Notes: generated by a model from the sequence alone, not told the origin. 64,000 bases of DNA from Folioceros fuciformis (GCA_049999805.1 JBNGIO010006289.1:637940-701939), one strand, 5' to 3'. Shown: positions 23,901 through 35,909, numbered from the stretch's first letter. A program made the numbers and translations.

Positions 23901-26591
23901 GGGTCTTAGAATGCTGGTTAGAAGCAAACATCCTTCTGCTGCATTCGACTGGTTTTTTTCCTCTCCAATGGTTTTTACTTTCTCCAATGATCGACCCATT
24001 GTTTGTGGCAGATAACTTCCTATTTGTTGGCTCTTGCTGATAAACCAGCAACTGATGGGCGTCCATCAAGGCATGTACACTTTCACATCTTCCTCTTCAA
24101 CACGTCTGTTTGAGCAGGAACTACTATTTAACTTGACCTTCATTCATCTGACTTGGTTTGTAATTCTGAGTATGGAATTCGGGTGATGGTTTACCTGCAC
24201 TCATCTTGTTCTCTACATGTTTTCCTTTGGACAGATTCGTTTCCTTCTGTAGATGTGGCAAAGGCCTTACAGACGACGATCGTAGACTTCTTCACAGCAG
24301 ATTAGCACCGTATTATGTGTGAGATATTTGACTTGTGGCCGAATACATACATACAATTAGCACTTTTTTTGGGAGATGTGACATGAGCTTAACCTTTCTG
24401 CAGGAGAAACAAGAAGGGTGGAAACCCGCCTGTAGGCTCTGGCTATCATGTTACGAACAATCGATATGAGTGCCCAGATGTTTGGATTTCCAGACCAGAC
24501 GTGTAAGTTTGCCCCTCGTGATCCTTCTTAGCTTTCAAACTCTTTATTCCACTCTACCTAATCTGCTAACCACTGGACGATCTCAGGTCCATAGTGCTTC
24601 AAGTTTGTGGTGAACAGAGGCTCTATTTCACAAAGGTGAGGCGATCAAATGTGCACAAGTTGTTCTACGAATCTTGCGGAAATTGCATGACATGTTCTGG
24701 CTTGCAGACATTTGCATCTGAGTGGACGTGCCGATTTCCAAGAGTGGAGCGTATTCGTTTCGACAAGAGTTGGTTTGAGACTTTCAGTGTGCAAGGTTTG
24801 TGTCCACGATCCACCCAGTTTCTGTGCATCTACATGTGCACTCTGAACATGTCTCCAACTTTGAACATGTTTCAAATTTCTTTCATTCCAAATCACATTT
24901 TTAATTTTAAAGTTGATGGGTCTCCTTGCATAGAAATGAAGGAGCTCATGAACTCTTCAGCAAGTATCGTACGTTCGGGCAAGTATAACCCCTTCACTGA
25001 GGGGTGTTCAGAGATTGATTCACGAGCTGCCCGCAGGAAACGAGCTAAAATCCTTCCAGAGATGCAACTAAGTAGTCTTACGGGCGTAACACAGACATCC
25101 GCGGAGTTTGAAGGCTTGACATTCTGTATCCATCTTATCAGCTGCCTGGGTCACTTTGACACAAACTGGGCTTGCATTGCTTGAGTTTAAAAAAGCTTAC
25201 TATGCCACTTTGTATTTGGCAGCGACAAGACATGCAGGTCTTGTGGTTATGATGGTCACATGTGACTGGATGTGGCCTTGACCCTTCTTCGTTCAGACAT
25301 CTGCAACATGGCGAAAGACTTTGGAAAGGAAGACGTTTGTACTCAAATCAAACAACATGGTGGCACAGTGGTCATGAACTTAGTACCCTCTGTAACACAT
25401 GTGATTGCGGAGCGGAGTAGAGGTCCGTAACGGCAGCCTAACAGCTAGGATCACAAATGTACTTAGCAATTGATGCCGGAAATTGATCTTAACCGGGTGA
25501 TGCAGGAATCCGATACGCAGCTGCAGCACAGAGTGGCATGGACGTTGTCTGCTTTTCATGGCTCAAAAAGTGCATTGAATGCAAAGAGCTGCTTCCTATC
25601 ACTCCGAGGTGGGTCCTCTTGTGCAACTGCTGACGCACTGCGTAAGGCTGGCGGGACAAGCTCTCATCTACTACGCGAAATTGTTTGCAGGCAGTATCTG
25701 CACATGTCTACGTCGACAAAGCATAAGCTTCAGGAAGTAGTCGATGACTTCGGAGATGCATATTTTGAGCCGACAACCATTATCGAATTGCGCCAGGTAA
25801 GGGCTTGTGGGGAGGGATAGCATGTCTTATCTGGGGATTATGACTTGGAAGTTTCCTCGTGAAGGACACCAGGATCTCTGAATGTTTTTGGCATGCGCAG
25901 GTCGTTGACCGCATTTCGTGTCCGGACGATCAGCAATTCCTAGGCCGAGAAGCTGTCATTGACCTCGANNNNNNNNNNNNNNNNNNNNNNNNNNNNNNNN
26001 NNNNNNNNNNNNNNNNNNNNNNNNNNNNNNNNNNNNNNNNNNNNNNNNNNNNNNNNNNNNNNNNNNNNACGCCATGTATTTAACCTGAATTCTGCTGTAA
26101 GTTGGTCTATCTAGGCAGGAGGAGATCCTCAAAAGCTTTATCAATTGGTGGCTGTTTCTCGGTGCAGGGATCCTCAAGCTCACGTAGTAGCAAGATTATC
26201 TCTTAAAAGAATCTGTATAGCTGCAGCGATGTGGGGAGCAACTATTTCTCATCAACCGCACTCTGGAGTAACCCATGTCGTCTGCTACTTACCACGCGAT
26301 GAGGAAGTCTCGTCCGGCTTTAGGGGGAGGTCGGTAACTGCAGCCGCTGCACTCTTTTCCCACTACGAACTTATGGCAATGCAAATTTGTCTGCAGAACG
26401 CTTACGCTCGGAATCTGCAAACTGTCTGAGGTGGTCTTCCCTACAGCTTGGTTCAGGAATTGTCACTGGAGGAAAGGACGAACGTGGTCAATCATCTATG
26501 GCTGGAGGCGTGTATAGTTGAGCAACAACTCCTGTCGCTTGATGAGTACGCTGTGAGGTACAACGATGCACCAAGTACCGTCTTTGACTAG
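20921..26591 (+). CDS. LIG4: DNA ligase IV (non-homologous end joining), about 26 exons, crossed by an assembly gap
   Basis: Exons include 20921-21085, 21212-21382, 21501-21592, 21675-21760, 21886-22022, 22096-22170, 22293-22384, 22469-22540, 22643-22728, 22832-~22873, 23107-23235, 23339-23438, 23562-23686, 23789-23823, 24012-24070, 24235-24318, 24404-24502, 24587-24635, 24708-24795, 24934-25125, 25297-25422, 25506-25608, 25691-25796, 25901-gap and two after the gap, ending 26591. The active-site lysine is in AECKFDGDRIQLHKDG; other ligase motifs are VLDGEL, VVAFDILY, EGIIVKD and RWIKIKPDY. Tandem C-terminal BRCT repeats follow (FEGLTFYIC..., then LSLKRICIAAAMWGAT and VVNHLWLEACI), separated by the region that binds XRCC4 in known LIG4. 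The gene seals double-strand breaks in the nucleus. Part of the second BRCT region is lost in the 100-N gap. Confidence 0.93.
23534..23578. repeat. Inverted repeat spanning a LIG4 3' splice site
   Basis: The arm CAATAATTCCTTCAT(T)CCC at 23534-23552 is complementary to GGATGAAGGAATTATTG at 23562-23578, a 17-bp stem with one bulged base and a 9-nt loop that contains the acceptor CAG. The right arm is exactly the start of the exon at 23562. Confidence 0.9.
25969..26068. other. 100-N assembly gap
   Basis: Exactly 100 unknown bases, a conventional placeholder, so the true gap size may differ. It interrupts LIG4 coding sequence between its two BRCT repeats. Confidence 0.99.
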
Positions 26592-27708
26592 TTCTTGAGC
26601 GTTGGGGTTAAACTCCTTGATGTGGACTGTGGAGTGAAATCAGAGATTACTCTGAAACTGTTGGGACCAAGCTGGTTGAGGGAAGCACTGTTACACATGT
26701 CCAACCAGACGTCCTGGGGCATTGTAAATTGGATGCGACCTGTTCGAGAACCAGGGATCCCAAAGATGTCCTGAAAAAGAGCGTGGCCCGTTCTGCGAGG
26801 CCGGATACGAAGCGTAAGCTGCGTTCGGTTGTACAATGACAAGGTCCTGTCACAGCAGAGCTCCGAGGTGGGACCTCACAGTTCCATGCAACTTGGGAGG
26901 TCACTGTGACCAATAGAAGATTGAAGATCTAATGTGTACCGAAAAGTTGTAAACCGTCGTGATTCATTCCTCCGGAAATTGAGAAGTTTCTGGCCGTGGC
27001 CAGATTTCTCTGCCTAAACATCCCATGGCGTCAACGCAGCGATGCAGACACAAGTGGCAAGGAAGGCTACATCTGCACGGAACCAAATTCAATTGATCGA
27101 GCAGTGCATCAGCCGAGGCGGCATGACATCGCTGTTTTGATAGGTTGAAGAGACCATGCCGTTTGATACTCTTCCACCAAACCCGATGTAAGACATTTTT
27201 GTGTTGCTCCTCCATCTTGCGCTGACTTGTTGAAGGTTTCCTCTTGACCCGGTAATGAGTGGACGGACCATCTGATTTCGCTCCCGATAAGATGTCGATT
27301 CTCTGACATTTTTTGGGTCTGAGTCATGGTATCGGACGTGGATGCGTTTTCACAGTTATAGGCCCACGAGGAGATTGAACCTCGACAGAAATGCTGTCGT
27401 GAGAACAACAGGCCCTTCTGCCAGCAGTTCGTATTATAGATCCTGTATTTGCTCTGACTCGTTGCACCGTAGGAATGTGGCCATCTCTCCCAGCTTTCCT
27501 CGTGCGAATTCTCGTGACTCGTCGGAAGAGCTTCTGATGCAGCAGGAGTACGTGACGGGAATGCGAATGAAGACTAAGCTTTGGGTGAATGTAGAGTCTG
27601 TTCAATCTGCGGATATGTTCCGCAAGTCCGTGGATAGGTGCTTGGGCACCTCATGCTTCCAAGTAGAAATGTAATGTGGGTCAGCGGGTTAAGTTTCCAC
27701 AGCGGGGT
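26592..27708. other. Convergent intergenic space, LIG4 / BODYGUARD-like
   Basis: Several short open frames occur on both strands, but none matches a family I recognise or pairs with credible splice sites. The region presumably carries both 3' UTRs. Confidence 0.4.
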
Positions 27709-29525
27709 TCAGTCGCCGGAAATGCGGTTGTTCTCCGATCCGATGATGTCCGCCAGGTCGTCGGCAAGAGCTTCCTCGCGTCCCAGCACCGTGGTCAGGT
27801 GGTCAACTCCTGGGATGTGCTTGAGGCGAACATTGGAAAAGCGATTGGCCAGCTCAAGGCTGCACTTGGGTGGGCACACACAGTCTTTGTCGCCATACAT
27901 GGCCCAAACAGAGCGGCCCGCGTTTTCCAGCACCCTCATGCACTTATCCACAACGTCGGCCCCAGCGCACAGCGTGTTATGAAAGGAGTGCCAGCCTGAG
28001 TTATGTGTGTGGCGCGTGAAGTCCCGTATGAAGGATTGTGGCAGCCTATTCTTGGGAACATGCCACCAGGTGAGCGCAGGGTGAACAATTTAAGACTCGC
28101 AATAACAATCCGATGGAGGGATGTGGCTCACCAGTGTCCGACCACCTTGGGCACCATGAACAGGAGAAGAGGCTCCCACAGCCGGTGGTTCTTGCAGATG
28201 GTCAAACAGGACAGCCGTCCAACGTGCTCGTACCATGACATGACGGCGGAGCCAAAACACCTCATGGGCCAGACCTTCTTGGGAGCCACTTGACACAAGA
28301 AGTAGTGGCTGCTCCCTCGTACTTCCTCTGGGGCCGGAAAGTAGGGCTGCAATGCACATCACAAAGATGTAGAGAGAAAGCCTCAATGCGTAAGAACAAG
28401 GCCCCGTGGACCAACCTTGTATGCCCACTAATAGGAAGGGAAGGGAAAGCAAGCGAAGGGCAGGGAAGGGAAGGGAATGCATGACCCACCGGAGCTATAA
28501 GAGTGACCGACTGCACTACCCTCGGGTCCTGGGCTGCTAAAGCCAGCGCAATGACGCATCCCATAGAATGACCCACGACGTGAAACTTTTCCACCCCATA
28601 CTTGTGAGCAAGGGATCTCTTGATCATAGTTATCTGATCTGAGATAGTGTATCCAGAGTCCCTGGGCTTGGGACTCTTCCCCCAACCAAGTAAGTCAGGA
28701 GCAAAGAGGCGATACGAGCGTCCTGTCGACTTGGAAAGGTGAGAGAGCACAGCATGACTCCAAAAAGTGGAGGAAGAGAGAAAGCCATGAAGGAAAACCA
28801 CATTCTTGGTGTCTGGACATCCCACCCCACCATTCCAGTTGCTCTCATTATTCGTGGTGTCTGGACAGGCCACACCGCTGCTGCCGTTGCTGTCCACAGA
28901 AACATCTGACAACCCACCCTTTTGTCAGTTTACCCTTTTTATCACACACACCACATACCTCCAGCACTCGCAAACGTCACCAACCTTCAACATGAACGTA
29001 GAGATAATCATCTTCGCCCTGCCAGGAAGTGCATTCGTGGCAACTACAATCAGACCAGCAGGTATGATTGGACACCTTGTTGGTGGAAAAGAGCTTCCCA
29101 CCAACCTTGCCCTCCAAGACCCTGCCTTGCACAAGGCCCTTCCTCACCCATTCTGACAAAGCCCAGAGAGCGGACTGCCGACCCCCAAGTGCCTTCCGAT
29201 CACGACCGTGTCTGGCCCCGTACTGTACAGTCTGCGAAGGGTTATTGAATTGCAGACAATCCGCGACGTCATCTTTGCCACTCACACCCTCCAGACCGAC
29301 ACTCCCAGAATCCGCACATTCCGTTCCGGATTGCTTGTGGCAGTAGCAAGACGAACAATGAGGGCACCAAATCGAATCAACCACCGCAAACACACAGCAA
29401 AGTAGTCCATCAAGAACATCAAGGTACGCAAACAGAACCAAGCTGCAAAGGTCCACCAGCAAGTCCCTTCCCCTCCACACGATCCAATTCAGGCTCTGCG
29501 CAGAACAAACGGGCCCCGGTCTCAT
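27709..29525 (-). CDS. BODYGUARD-like alpha/beta hydrolase (cuticle-associated family), 463 aa
   Basis: Four minus-strand exons, 29525-29102, 28905-28490, 28346-28132 and 28045-27709, close to 463 residues, near the 469 of Arabidopsis BODYGUARD. An N-terminal hydrophobic stretch (LLVDLCSLVLFAYLDVLDGL) followed by a Cys-rich CPHCSSCYC patch mirrors that protein. The hydrolase core shows VVFLHGFLSSSTFW (oxyanion HG), the nucleophile elbow GHSMGC, YGDKD (Asp) and GVDHLTTV (His), a complete triad. RRVWP-like PKKVWP and ICKNHRLWE blocks are family-specific. BODYGUARD proteins act in the epidermal wall in cutin and cuticle formation. The first junction (29102/28905) was chosen by phase and is the least certain. 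A repeated VxCPDTxN element precedes the core. Confidence 0.87.
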
Positions 29526-30715
29526 CAGTCCCCGAAACTGAACAGGAATGCATGCACGGCACTCTAATCGACCCAACAATCATCGTCACCATGAAAGCCA
29601 TGGCCGGAGGAGGCTAGGTGTCGGAGCGCAGCAGAAGCCTGGGCGGAAGAGTGCTGGGAAGAGCGAGCGCAAGGACATAGTAATGACGGAAGTGGAGAGC
29701 TTCATTGGGTCGGAAAGAGAAGACCAAGCGCATCTCTTGTTGGGGCGCGCAGTTTTGCGGAGCATCCTCCTCGCAGGAAGGGCGCAGAACAAGTGGGTGT
29801 CGTCCAGCCGTCGTCTCATGGCTAATGCACCCCCTCTCCATTGGCCGGAACAAATTCCCCCCAGCTTTTGGTAGGCACTTCATTGTCAAATTTCGATTTT
29901 CGACTAACGTTCGTTAGGTCCATTTGTGCCGGACCCCTTACTTTTAAATTTTCAGACTGGTTACGCTTCGAATTCTAGATATTTTCTTAATTTAAGATAT
30001 ACATAAGACAGTATATTAAATTTTAATTATTAAAAATATGGAAATTCATCTACTCTATGGACAAGGGGAACAACCCAACCAAGGTTACCAAAACAAAGGT
30101 AACTAGCCCCAGGAACTTTCAAAATTATTATAAACATTTAAAATTATTGTAGCACTTCCTGTTACACTATGCTATATTTCAGTGGACGAAGACCTTCCTC
30201 ACCAAAGCCACCATAAGGTGAGAACACCATCCCAACCCGCCATAGGAGAAACAGCACAGCCTACAGTGGGGGGAGAAGGTGCACCTAAGGTGGGTAAGGT
30301 ATCCCACCCTACCTTGAAGGAGGAAAATGGTGCTTTGCTCTCCAAATGATGACCTGCCAAAAGCCGTGGCAACAAGAACATGAGACATTACCAAGGGAAC
30401 CACAAGGCGGAGATGTGGCATGACCCAGACCAACACTCTACCACTTTAGATGTGAATAAAAGAGGCAAGCGACTGCTAGTGAGCGAAGAGACGCCTTGAA
30501 GGGTCAAGCAGAATTTCGGAGATGATTATGGGGAATTGTCAGCAGGATCTAGAGAGCTCCATCACAGTTGGCTAAGTTTTGCAACAGGAGGCCCCACTTT
30601 GCTCGGCGTTCTACAAGATACTCATACGAGTCCACTTTTAATTTAGCTAAACATTGTTGTCGGGGTCTTAATGTTAGGCTAGAAAAGAAGGTAGGCTAGG
30701 AGTATAAGATGAGGG
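29526..30715. other. A/T-rich intergenic DNA before the copia element
   Basis: After about 29.9 kb the base composition falls sharply from G/C-rich to A/T-rich. No coding exon recognised. It ends in GAGGG, the target site of the retrotransposon insertion. Confidence 0.5.
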
Positions 30716-30897
30716 TGTTAGAATAGCTAACACATCAGCCTAATTTACTTCATCCAAACAACACCTCTCACGACTCTTCTACACACTCGTTGACACGCAC
30801 CTGTTCAACATGTCCCTTCGTGGCATACACCTTGCGGCAGGTGACATTCCTAATTTAGTTCTTTCCTTCGCTCTCTTGATTTCTGTTCATCATTACA
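30716..30897 (+). repeat. Left LTR of the copia element
   Basis: 182 bp, starting TGTTAGAATAGC and ending CATTACA. It pairs with 35735-35909 with many substitutions and a ~7-bp indel. Confidence 0.95.
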
Positions 30898-30909
30898 TGG
30901 TATCAGAGC
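30898..30909 (+). other. Primer-binding site (initiator Met-tRNA type)
   Basis: TGGTATCAGAGC directly abuts the left LTR. This is the usual copia minus-strand primer site. Confidence 0.93.
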
Positions 30910-30940
30910 ATTTTAGTGCTCCTCCTTTTTGCCCCTAATC

Positions 30941-33145
30941 ATGGCAAGGGGAAGAGGATTTCCTAAGCAGAATCCAAGAGTTTGCGAACATTGTAAATTA
31001 CAACAGAATGTAGAAAGCCTGAGGTCAAATACCTCACAGCAATTCGATCTCATGAGTATTCTCATAGATAGAGTCAATTCCCTCAATATGTAGGTTGAGA
31101 GGCTTTCTTCTTCACAGCAAACCTCAGATCCCTCTAGATTCTAAGAGATTGTAGGTCTATCTAAAATGGTTGGTGTATCTTCTCAAATGTCTTGCACCTA
31201 TCAAGTAGACAAACTCACAATCACAAATTATAACATATGAAACATCAAATTAGAAATGCTTCTTAGAGGTTTTGAATTGTGGAGAGTGGTAGATGGTTTA
31301 GAACCTAATCCAAGAAATGTTGATCCTATTGCTTAAGCTGCTTGGCTTCTTAAAGATGATAAGGCCCAGTCTAAAATTCTCATCCATTGTGGAGACAATC
31401 AGATCAAACAGGTTAGAACCATAAAGACCTCCAAAGAGGTTTGGGACAAGTTTAAGGCCTCTTACCTTTAGACCGACACAACATCACATGTTGCAGTAAA
31501 CAAAAAACTACTGAACCTCCAACTCTCCGAAGAGCAACCCCTTCTTGAATTCTTGGATAATTTCCAGGTCATCATGGATGAAGCTGCCCTTGCAAGCCTT
31601 GATGTTCCTCCACCACAACAAAAAATGATTTTGTTGTGTGCCATGCCACCCAGTTGGGGCCCCTTCCTCACCACACGTGGTGGAAATGCTACCCTAATCG
31701 TTCCTGAACTCATTGGCAAAATCTTGCAAGAATCCTCTATGCGGGGGCTTCTCAACCCAGGATCAGATGCCATCAAACCGATGGCCTTCTTCTCCACCAA
31801 CCAAGGAAAACGCAATCCACAGCAGCAAAAGCCGTCTCACCACCCAGGCGTTGGTGCTGGTGCTTCTACATCGAGCGGCTCTCCCACAAAGCCCAAGATC
31901 ATTTATCATTATTGCCAGAAACTTAATCACACCTCTCTAGAGTGTCAGAAGAAGGCCCGTGACAAGGCTAATGGAACTCTCAAGCCCCAAGCCAATGTAG
32001 CCATCTTTCTTGGTACTACCCTGCATCTGTTTTGTACAACAACCTATCACCACGCGATCATGAGAGACACTTCGTTCTTGGACACTAGAGCGACACAACA
32101 CATGACTTCCCTACGCGAGTGGTTTACAACTTACTCAACTGCCCCAACTCCGTTTAAAGTTTTCATCGGTGATAATGCATCTCATGAGGCCATAGGTTTT
32201 GGCACCGTCTCTGTAAAACTTCGCACGGGGCACCTTACACCATTAGTCAATATTTTTCACGTTCCAGCCTTAGCACGCAATTTGGTCTTGGTCTGCCAAG
32301 CCACCCAAAATGGCAACACCTTAGACTTTTTCTATGATCACTACGTTGTCAAAACAACCATTGCTGGTGAGCCAGTGACTGTCACATGTCTTCAAAAAGG
32401 CTGCTTATACCTATTAGGTGTAGGCATTTCCAGCAGTTTCACTTCCTTAGCGATCACTAATTCTCCACATGTTGAAACAATTTGTTGGCATTGCCGACTG
32501 GGACACCCAAACTTACAACGTATGAAGGCTCTACAAATAAAATGTTTGGTGACCATCCCAACACCTCCTTTCAAGGATCTGCCCCTCTGTGAGGATTGTG
32601 TGATGGGCAGTCACCACAAGACTCCCTTTCCCAAAAGAGTCACCACTACACCTGACGATCTTCTCGATGTGGTTGTCTCTGATGTATGTGGCAAATACAA
32701 TCTCCTTGAGGTGCCAAATACTTTACGTTCTTTATAGACCTCAAATCTAGGTACACAATCCCTTATTTTTTGAGACAAAAATTAGGAGTCTTCCTTTGCT
32801 TTCAAAAATACAAGCCTCTTGTGCAAAATCAACTAGGTCGCAAGATCAAAACCCTCAAATCTGACGAGGGAGGAGAGTATACTTCTAATAAAATCCCGGC
32901 ATTTTCTGCTACGCATGGCATGAAACGGGAGTTCACCATACCATGCTCCTCAGAGAAAAATGGCAATGCTGAAAGTAAAAACAGAAATCTCCTAAACACT
33001 GCACGTAGCTTGCTTCACACTACTAGCTTGCCTCACTCTTTTTGGCCAGAAGCAGTCAACATTGCTTGTTACTTGCAAAATAGATTGCCTAGCTCTACGC
33101 TACATGGTCTCACACCCTATCAAGTTTGGCATAATAGGCCACTAG
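30941..33145 (+). pseudogene. Degenerate copia gag, protease and integrase N-terminal part
   Basis: A gag frame opens at 30941 but is broken by stops before 31500. A longer open stretch (31553-32737) carries the gag C-terminus, a zinc knuckle that has lost its canonical first cysteine (HYCQKLNHTSLEC), a protease site reading LDTRAT where copia has a D-[ST]-G triad, and a GAG-pre-integrase H/C cluster (CWHCRLGHPN...CEDC). From 32770 the integrase core continues with SDEGGEY and a downstream E, and stops where the solo LTR is inserted. The substitutions at the knuckle and protease suggest loss of function. Confidence 0.9.
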
Positions 33146-33540
33146 TGTTGAGATGTCACCCCCGCCATGCTCAAAAGAGGTTAAAACAAGTTAGTTGAAG
33201 CAAGATGCAGAATCCCAAAAATAAGAGCACTATAACAAGGCTCTTAAACTCAAATAAAAGGAGAATTACAAAAAACAACACAATGCAAGTGAAGAGGGAG
33301 TTAGACTACAAATACTAGGTGGGTTCATCCCTTCTTTTATGGACCTATGGGTGGCACTCTCATTTCATGCCCAATATGGGATAAATGACCCCAAATCCTA
33401 CAATACCTTTTTGCCTAATATAACAAAGTCTAATAAGCTATATATATTAATCATAACCTTAATCACTCTTACCACTAATTAGTACAAACTCAATAAGCTG
33501 GATTAGCACTAATTAATCTCAACATTAATCATGCTTAACA
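33146..33540. mobile_element. Nested solo LTR with target-site duplication ACTAG
   Basis: A 395-bp A/T-rich segment starting TGTTGAGATG and ending GCTTAACA (TG...CA) interrupts the integrase sequence. ACTAG flanks it on both sides (33141-33145 and 33541-33545), as expected after LTR-LTR recombination of a full element. It differs from the host element's LTRs, so it is from another family. The integrase sequence resumes right after it. Confidence 0.9.
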
Positions 33541-33545
33541 ACTAG

Positions 33546-35722
33546 ATCTTTCACTTTACGTATATTTGGCTGCCTTGCCTTCTCACACATTCCCGATGAT
33601 AAGCGCATGAAACTAGATGCTAAGTTCGAGAATTTTTTTCTACTTGGGTATGGTGAGGATAAAGGTGTCAAAGCCTATCGGCTCCTTGCGGCTGCCAATC
33701 ATAGGATTTTCTACAGCCGGAATGTCATCTTCAACGAAGCAGCTTTGCTTCCAATTGAGGGCAGGGGGGGGACGCTCCCTCCTCAAGCCAAACTCCAATT
33801 TCCAAACTTACAAGTGCACCTAGTGAACAAGCCAATGCAGAAGATGTCATAAGTAAAGAGGTATCCATTGAAGGTGCACCTGTTCAAGCTGCTCCACCGG
33901 TAGTACCTCAAGCCGCTCCAATAACCCCACCTACTCCATCGACATCTCATTGGGAACACTTGGCTGAGTGGCTAAGGGCGGCATAAATTCCTCTTCCGGA
34001 TTCCGAACCTGAAGATGATTTCTTCACTCCTGATGGTGGTACCCCTACTTTACTCCAAGTTTTCCCTCAAATTTTACCCTACAACTGAAACATTCTCAAC
34101 TACAACCCCTCGTGTCTCCCTTAGAGCAAACAAGGGTCAATACAATTCTACAAAGTATCATGTTGAGGCATTTTTCGCCTCTCACACATTGATTAGTCAA
34201 ATTGCTAAATCACTACCATATAGTGAAGCTCTAAGTGATATCACTATCACTATCACAACAAAACCTGGCAGCTTGTAGACAAACCTCCCAACAGATCTGT
34301 GGTCACACGCAAATGGGTACTTAAGAAGAAGTATAATGCTCCTGGTAGCCTTAACAAACGTAAGGCTAGATTAGTTGCTAGGGGCTTCTCATAGAAAGAA
34401 GGTCTAGACTACAATGAGACCTTCAGCCCTGTCATAAAAATAACATCTCTATGAGTCCTAATAGCTCTAGCTGCAATCCATAATCTACATATTCACCAAT
34501 TAGATGTCTAAAATGCATTTCTGAATGGACACCTACGTGAGGAGATTTACATGACCCAACCTGAGGGCTACATCGAAAAATCAAGCCCGACTAAGGTATG
34601 CCGGCTGCTTTGCACCATCTATGGCTTGAAGCAATCGCCTCAAATGTGGTATGAACGCCTACACCACTTCTTATTGTCCCTTGGTTATGTTAGATGCACA
34701 TTAGACTTCAATGTCTATGTAAAATGCAACTCAGATTTATTTGTGGTACTAGGCATCTACGTAGATGATATTCCTATCATGTCAAACAACTTGGCCTATC
34801 TAACATAGGGCAATGCAGACCTAGGTGCAGAAAATCCTAGGCATGCAAGTGCAACACAACAAATTTGCAGGCACTATCACCTTAGTGCAAGAAAAGTACA
34901 TAAATGATGTCTTGGCTAGATATAACATGTCAAACTACAAGCTTTTGCCACTCCTATGGGTGCTAGTCTCAAACTTTCCAAACACATGGAACCTTCCACT
35001 AAGGAAGAAAAGCTAAGTATGGCATTAATACCTTATTCCAATCTATGTGGAAGTGTTCTTCACGGTTCTAACATGACCAAGGTAGACCTTGCCTACACCT
35101 CAAGCAATTTGTCACAGTACATGGCCAATCCTGGCCCCCGTCACTGGACATCAGGCAAGAGGTCTCTCAGGTATATGAAAGGCAACTCCACTCTTAGGAT
35201 TCGCTATGGAGGTACACAAGTTTCCAAAGAGCAACATCAGCTTTGTGGGTGGTTAGATTCGGACTGGGCTGGCGACACCGACTCAAGGAGGTCTACTACT
35301 AGTTACGTCTGCACCCTTGGTGGCGGTTCAGTCTCCTAGCGCTCTCGCAAGCAATCCACTATGGCGCTTTCGTCCATTGAAGCAGAATACATGGCTGCTG
35401 TTGATGCAGTCAAAAATTGCCTCTTCATTTGTATGCTACTTGCAGAGATTGGCTTCCTATGCTCTGGACCTGCTCCGCTCTTCTGCGGCAACCAAAGCTA
35501 CATAGCTCTAATTTAGAATCCTCGGTTTCACGACAGGAGCAAGCATATTGCTCTTAGGAACCACTTCCTACGCGAGAAGGTTGAAGCTAGAGAAGTTGCC
35601 TTGCATTTCTGCTCCACCGCTAATCAATGGGCAGACATGCTGACCAAGGCTCTTCCTCGAACCAAGCTTGAAGCCTGTTGGGCAGGAGTTGGTCTCGTTT
35701 CTACATCATTGACTGTTCGATG
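33546..35722 (+). pseudogene. Degenerate copia integrase end, reverse transcriptase and RNase H
   Basis: The integrase tail (IPDDKRMKLDAK, GYGEDKGVKAYRL) is followed by reverse transcriptase pieces (KARLVARGFS, QPEGYIEK, YGLKQSP, GIYVDDI) and RNase H pieces (SDWAGDTDSRRST, SSIEAEYMAA, LTKALPRTKLE). At least five in-frame stops and several frame changes are present. No function is possible from this copy. Confidence 0.92.
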
Positions 35723-35734
35723 AAGGGGGGGGGG
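35723..35734 (+). other. Polypurine tract
   Basis: AA followed by ten G immediately before the right LTR; the plus-strand priming site. Confidence 0.9.
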
Positions 35735-35909
35735 TGTTAGAATAACTGACACATCAGCCTAGTTTACTTCATCCAAACAGCACCTCTCACGACTCTTCTA
35801 CACGCACCTGTTGACACGCACCTATTCAACATGTCCCTTCGTGGCATACACCCTGGTGGTATTCCTAATTTTCTTTCCTTCACTCTCTTGATTCTTGCAC
35901 ATCATTATA
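35735..35909 (+). repeat. Right LTR of the copia element
   Basis: 175 bp, starting TGTTAGAATAAC and ending CATTATA, where the terminal CA has mutated to TA. It is followed by the GAGGG duplication. Confidence 0.94.

Larger units (their letters stand above)
30716..35909 (+). mobile_element. Ty1/copia LTR retrotransposon, complete but degenerate, with target-site duplication GAGGG
   Basis: Two LTRs in direct orientation (30716-30897, 35735-35909) bound the element. GAGGG occurs immediately outside both ends (30711-30715 and 35910-35914), a perfect 5-bp target-site duplication. A primer-binding site TGGTATCAGAGC follows the left LTR and a G-rich polypurine tract precedes the right one. Internal order is gag, protease, integrase, reverse transcriptase, RNase H, which defines copia. 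Many in-frame stops, a diverged LTR pair and a nested solo LTR show it is inactive. It lies in A/T-rich DNA between the BODYGUARD-like gene and the first chitinase gene. Confidence 0.96.

Noticed and set aside
26588-27605. Several 60-110-codon open frames between LIG4 and the BODYGUARD-like gene
   Set aside because: None matches a known family and no splice chain keeps phase.
28420-28480. G/A-rich run resembling a regulatory or satellite sequence
   Set aside because: It lies in an intron of the BODYGUARD-like gene and looks like a simple-sequence tract.
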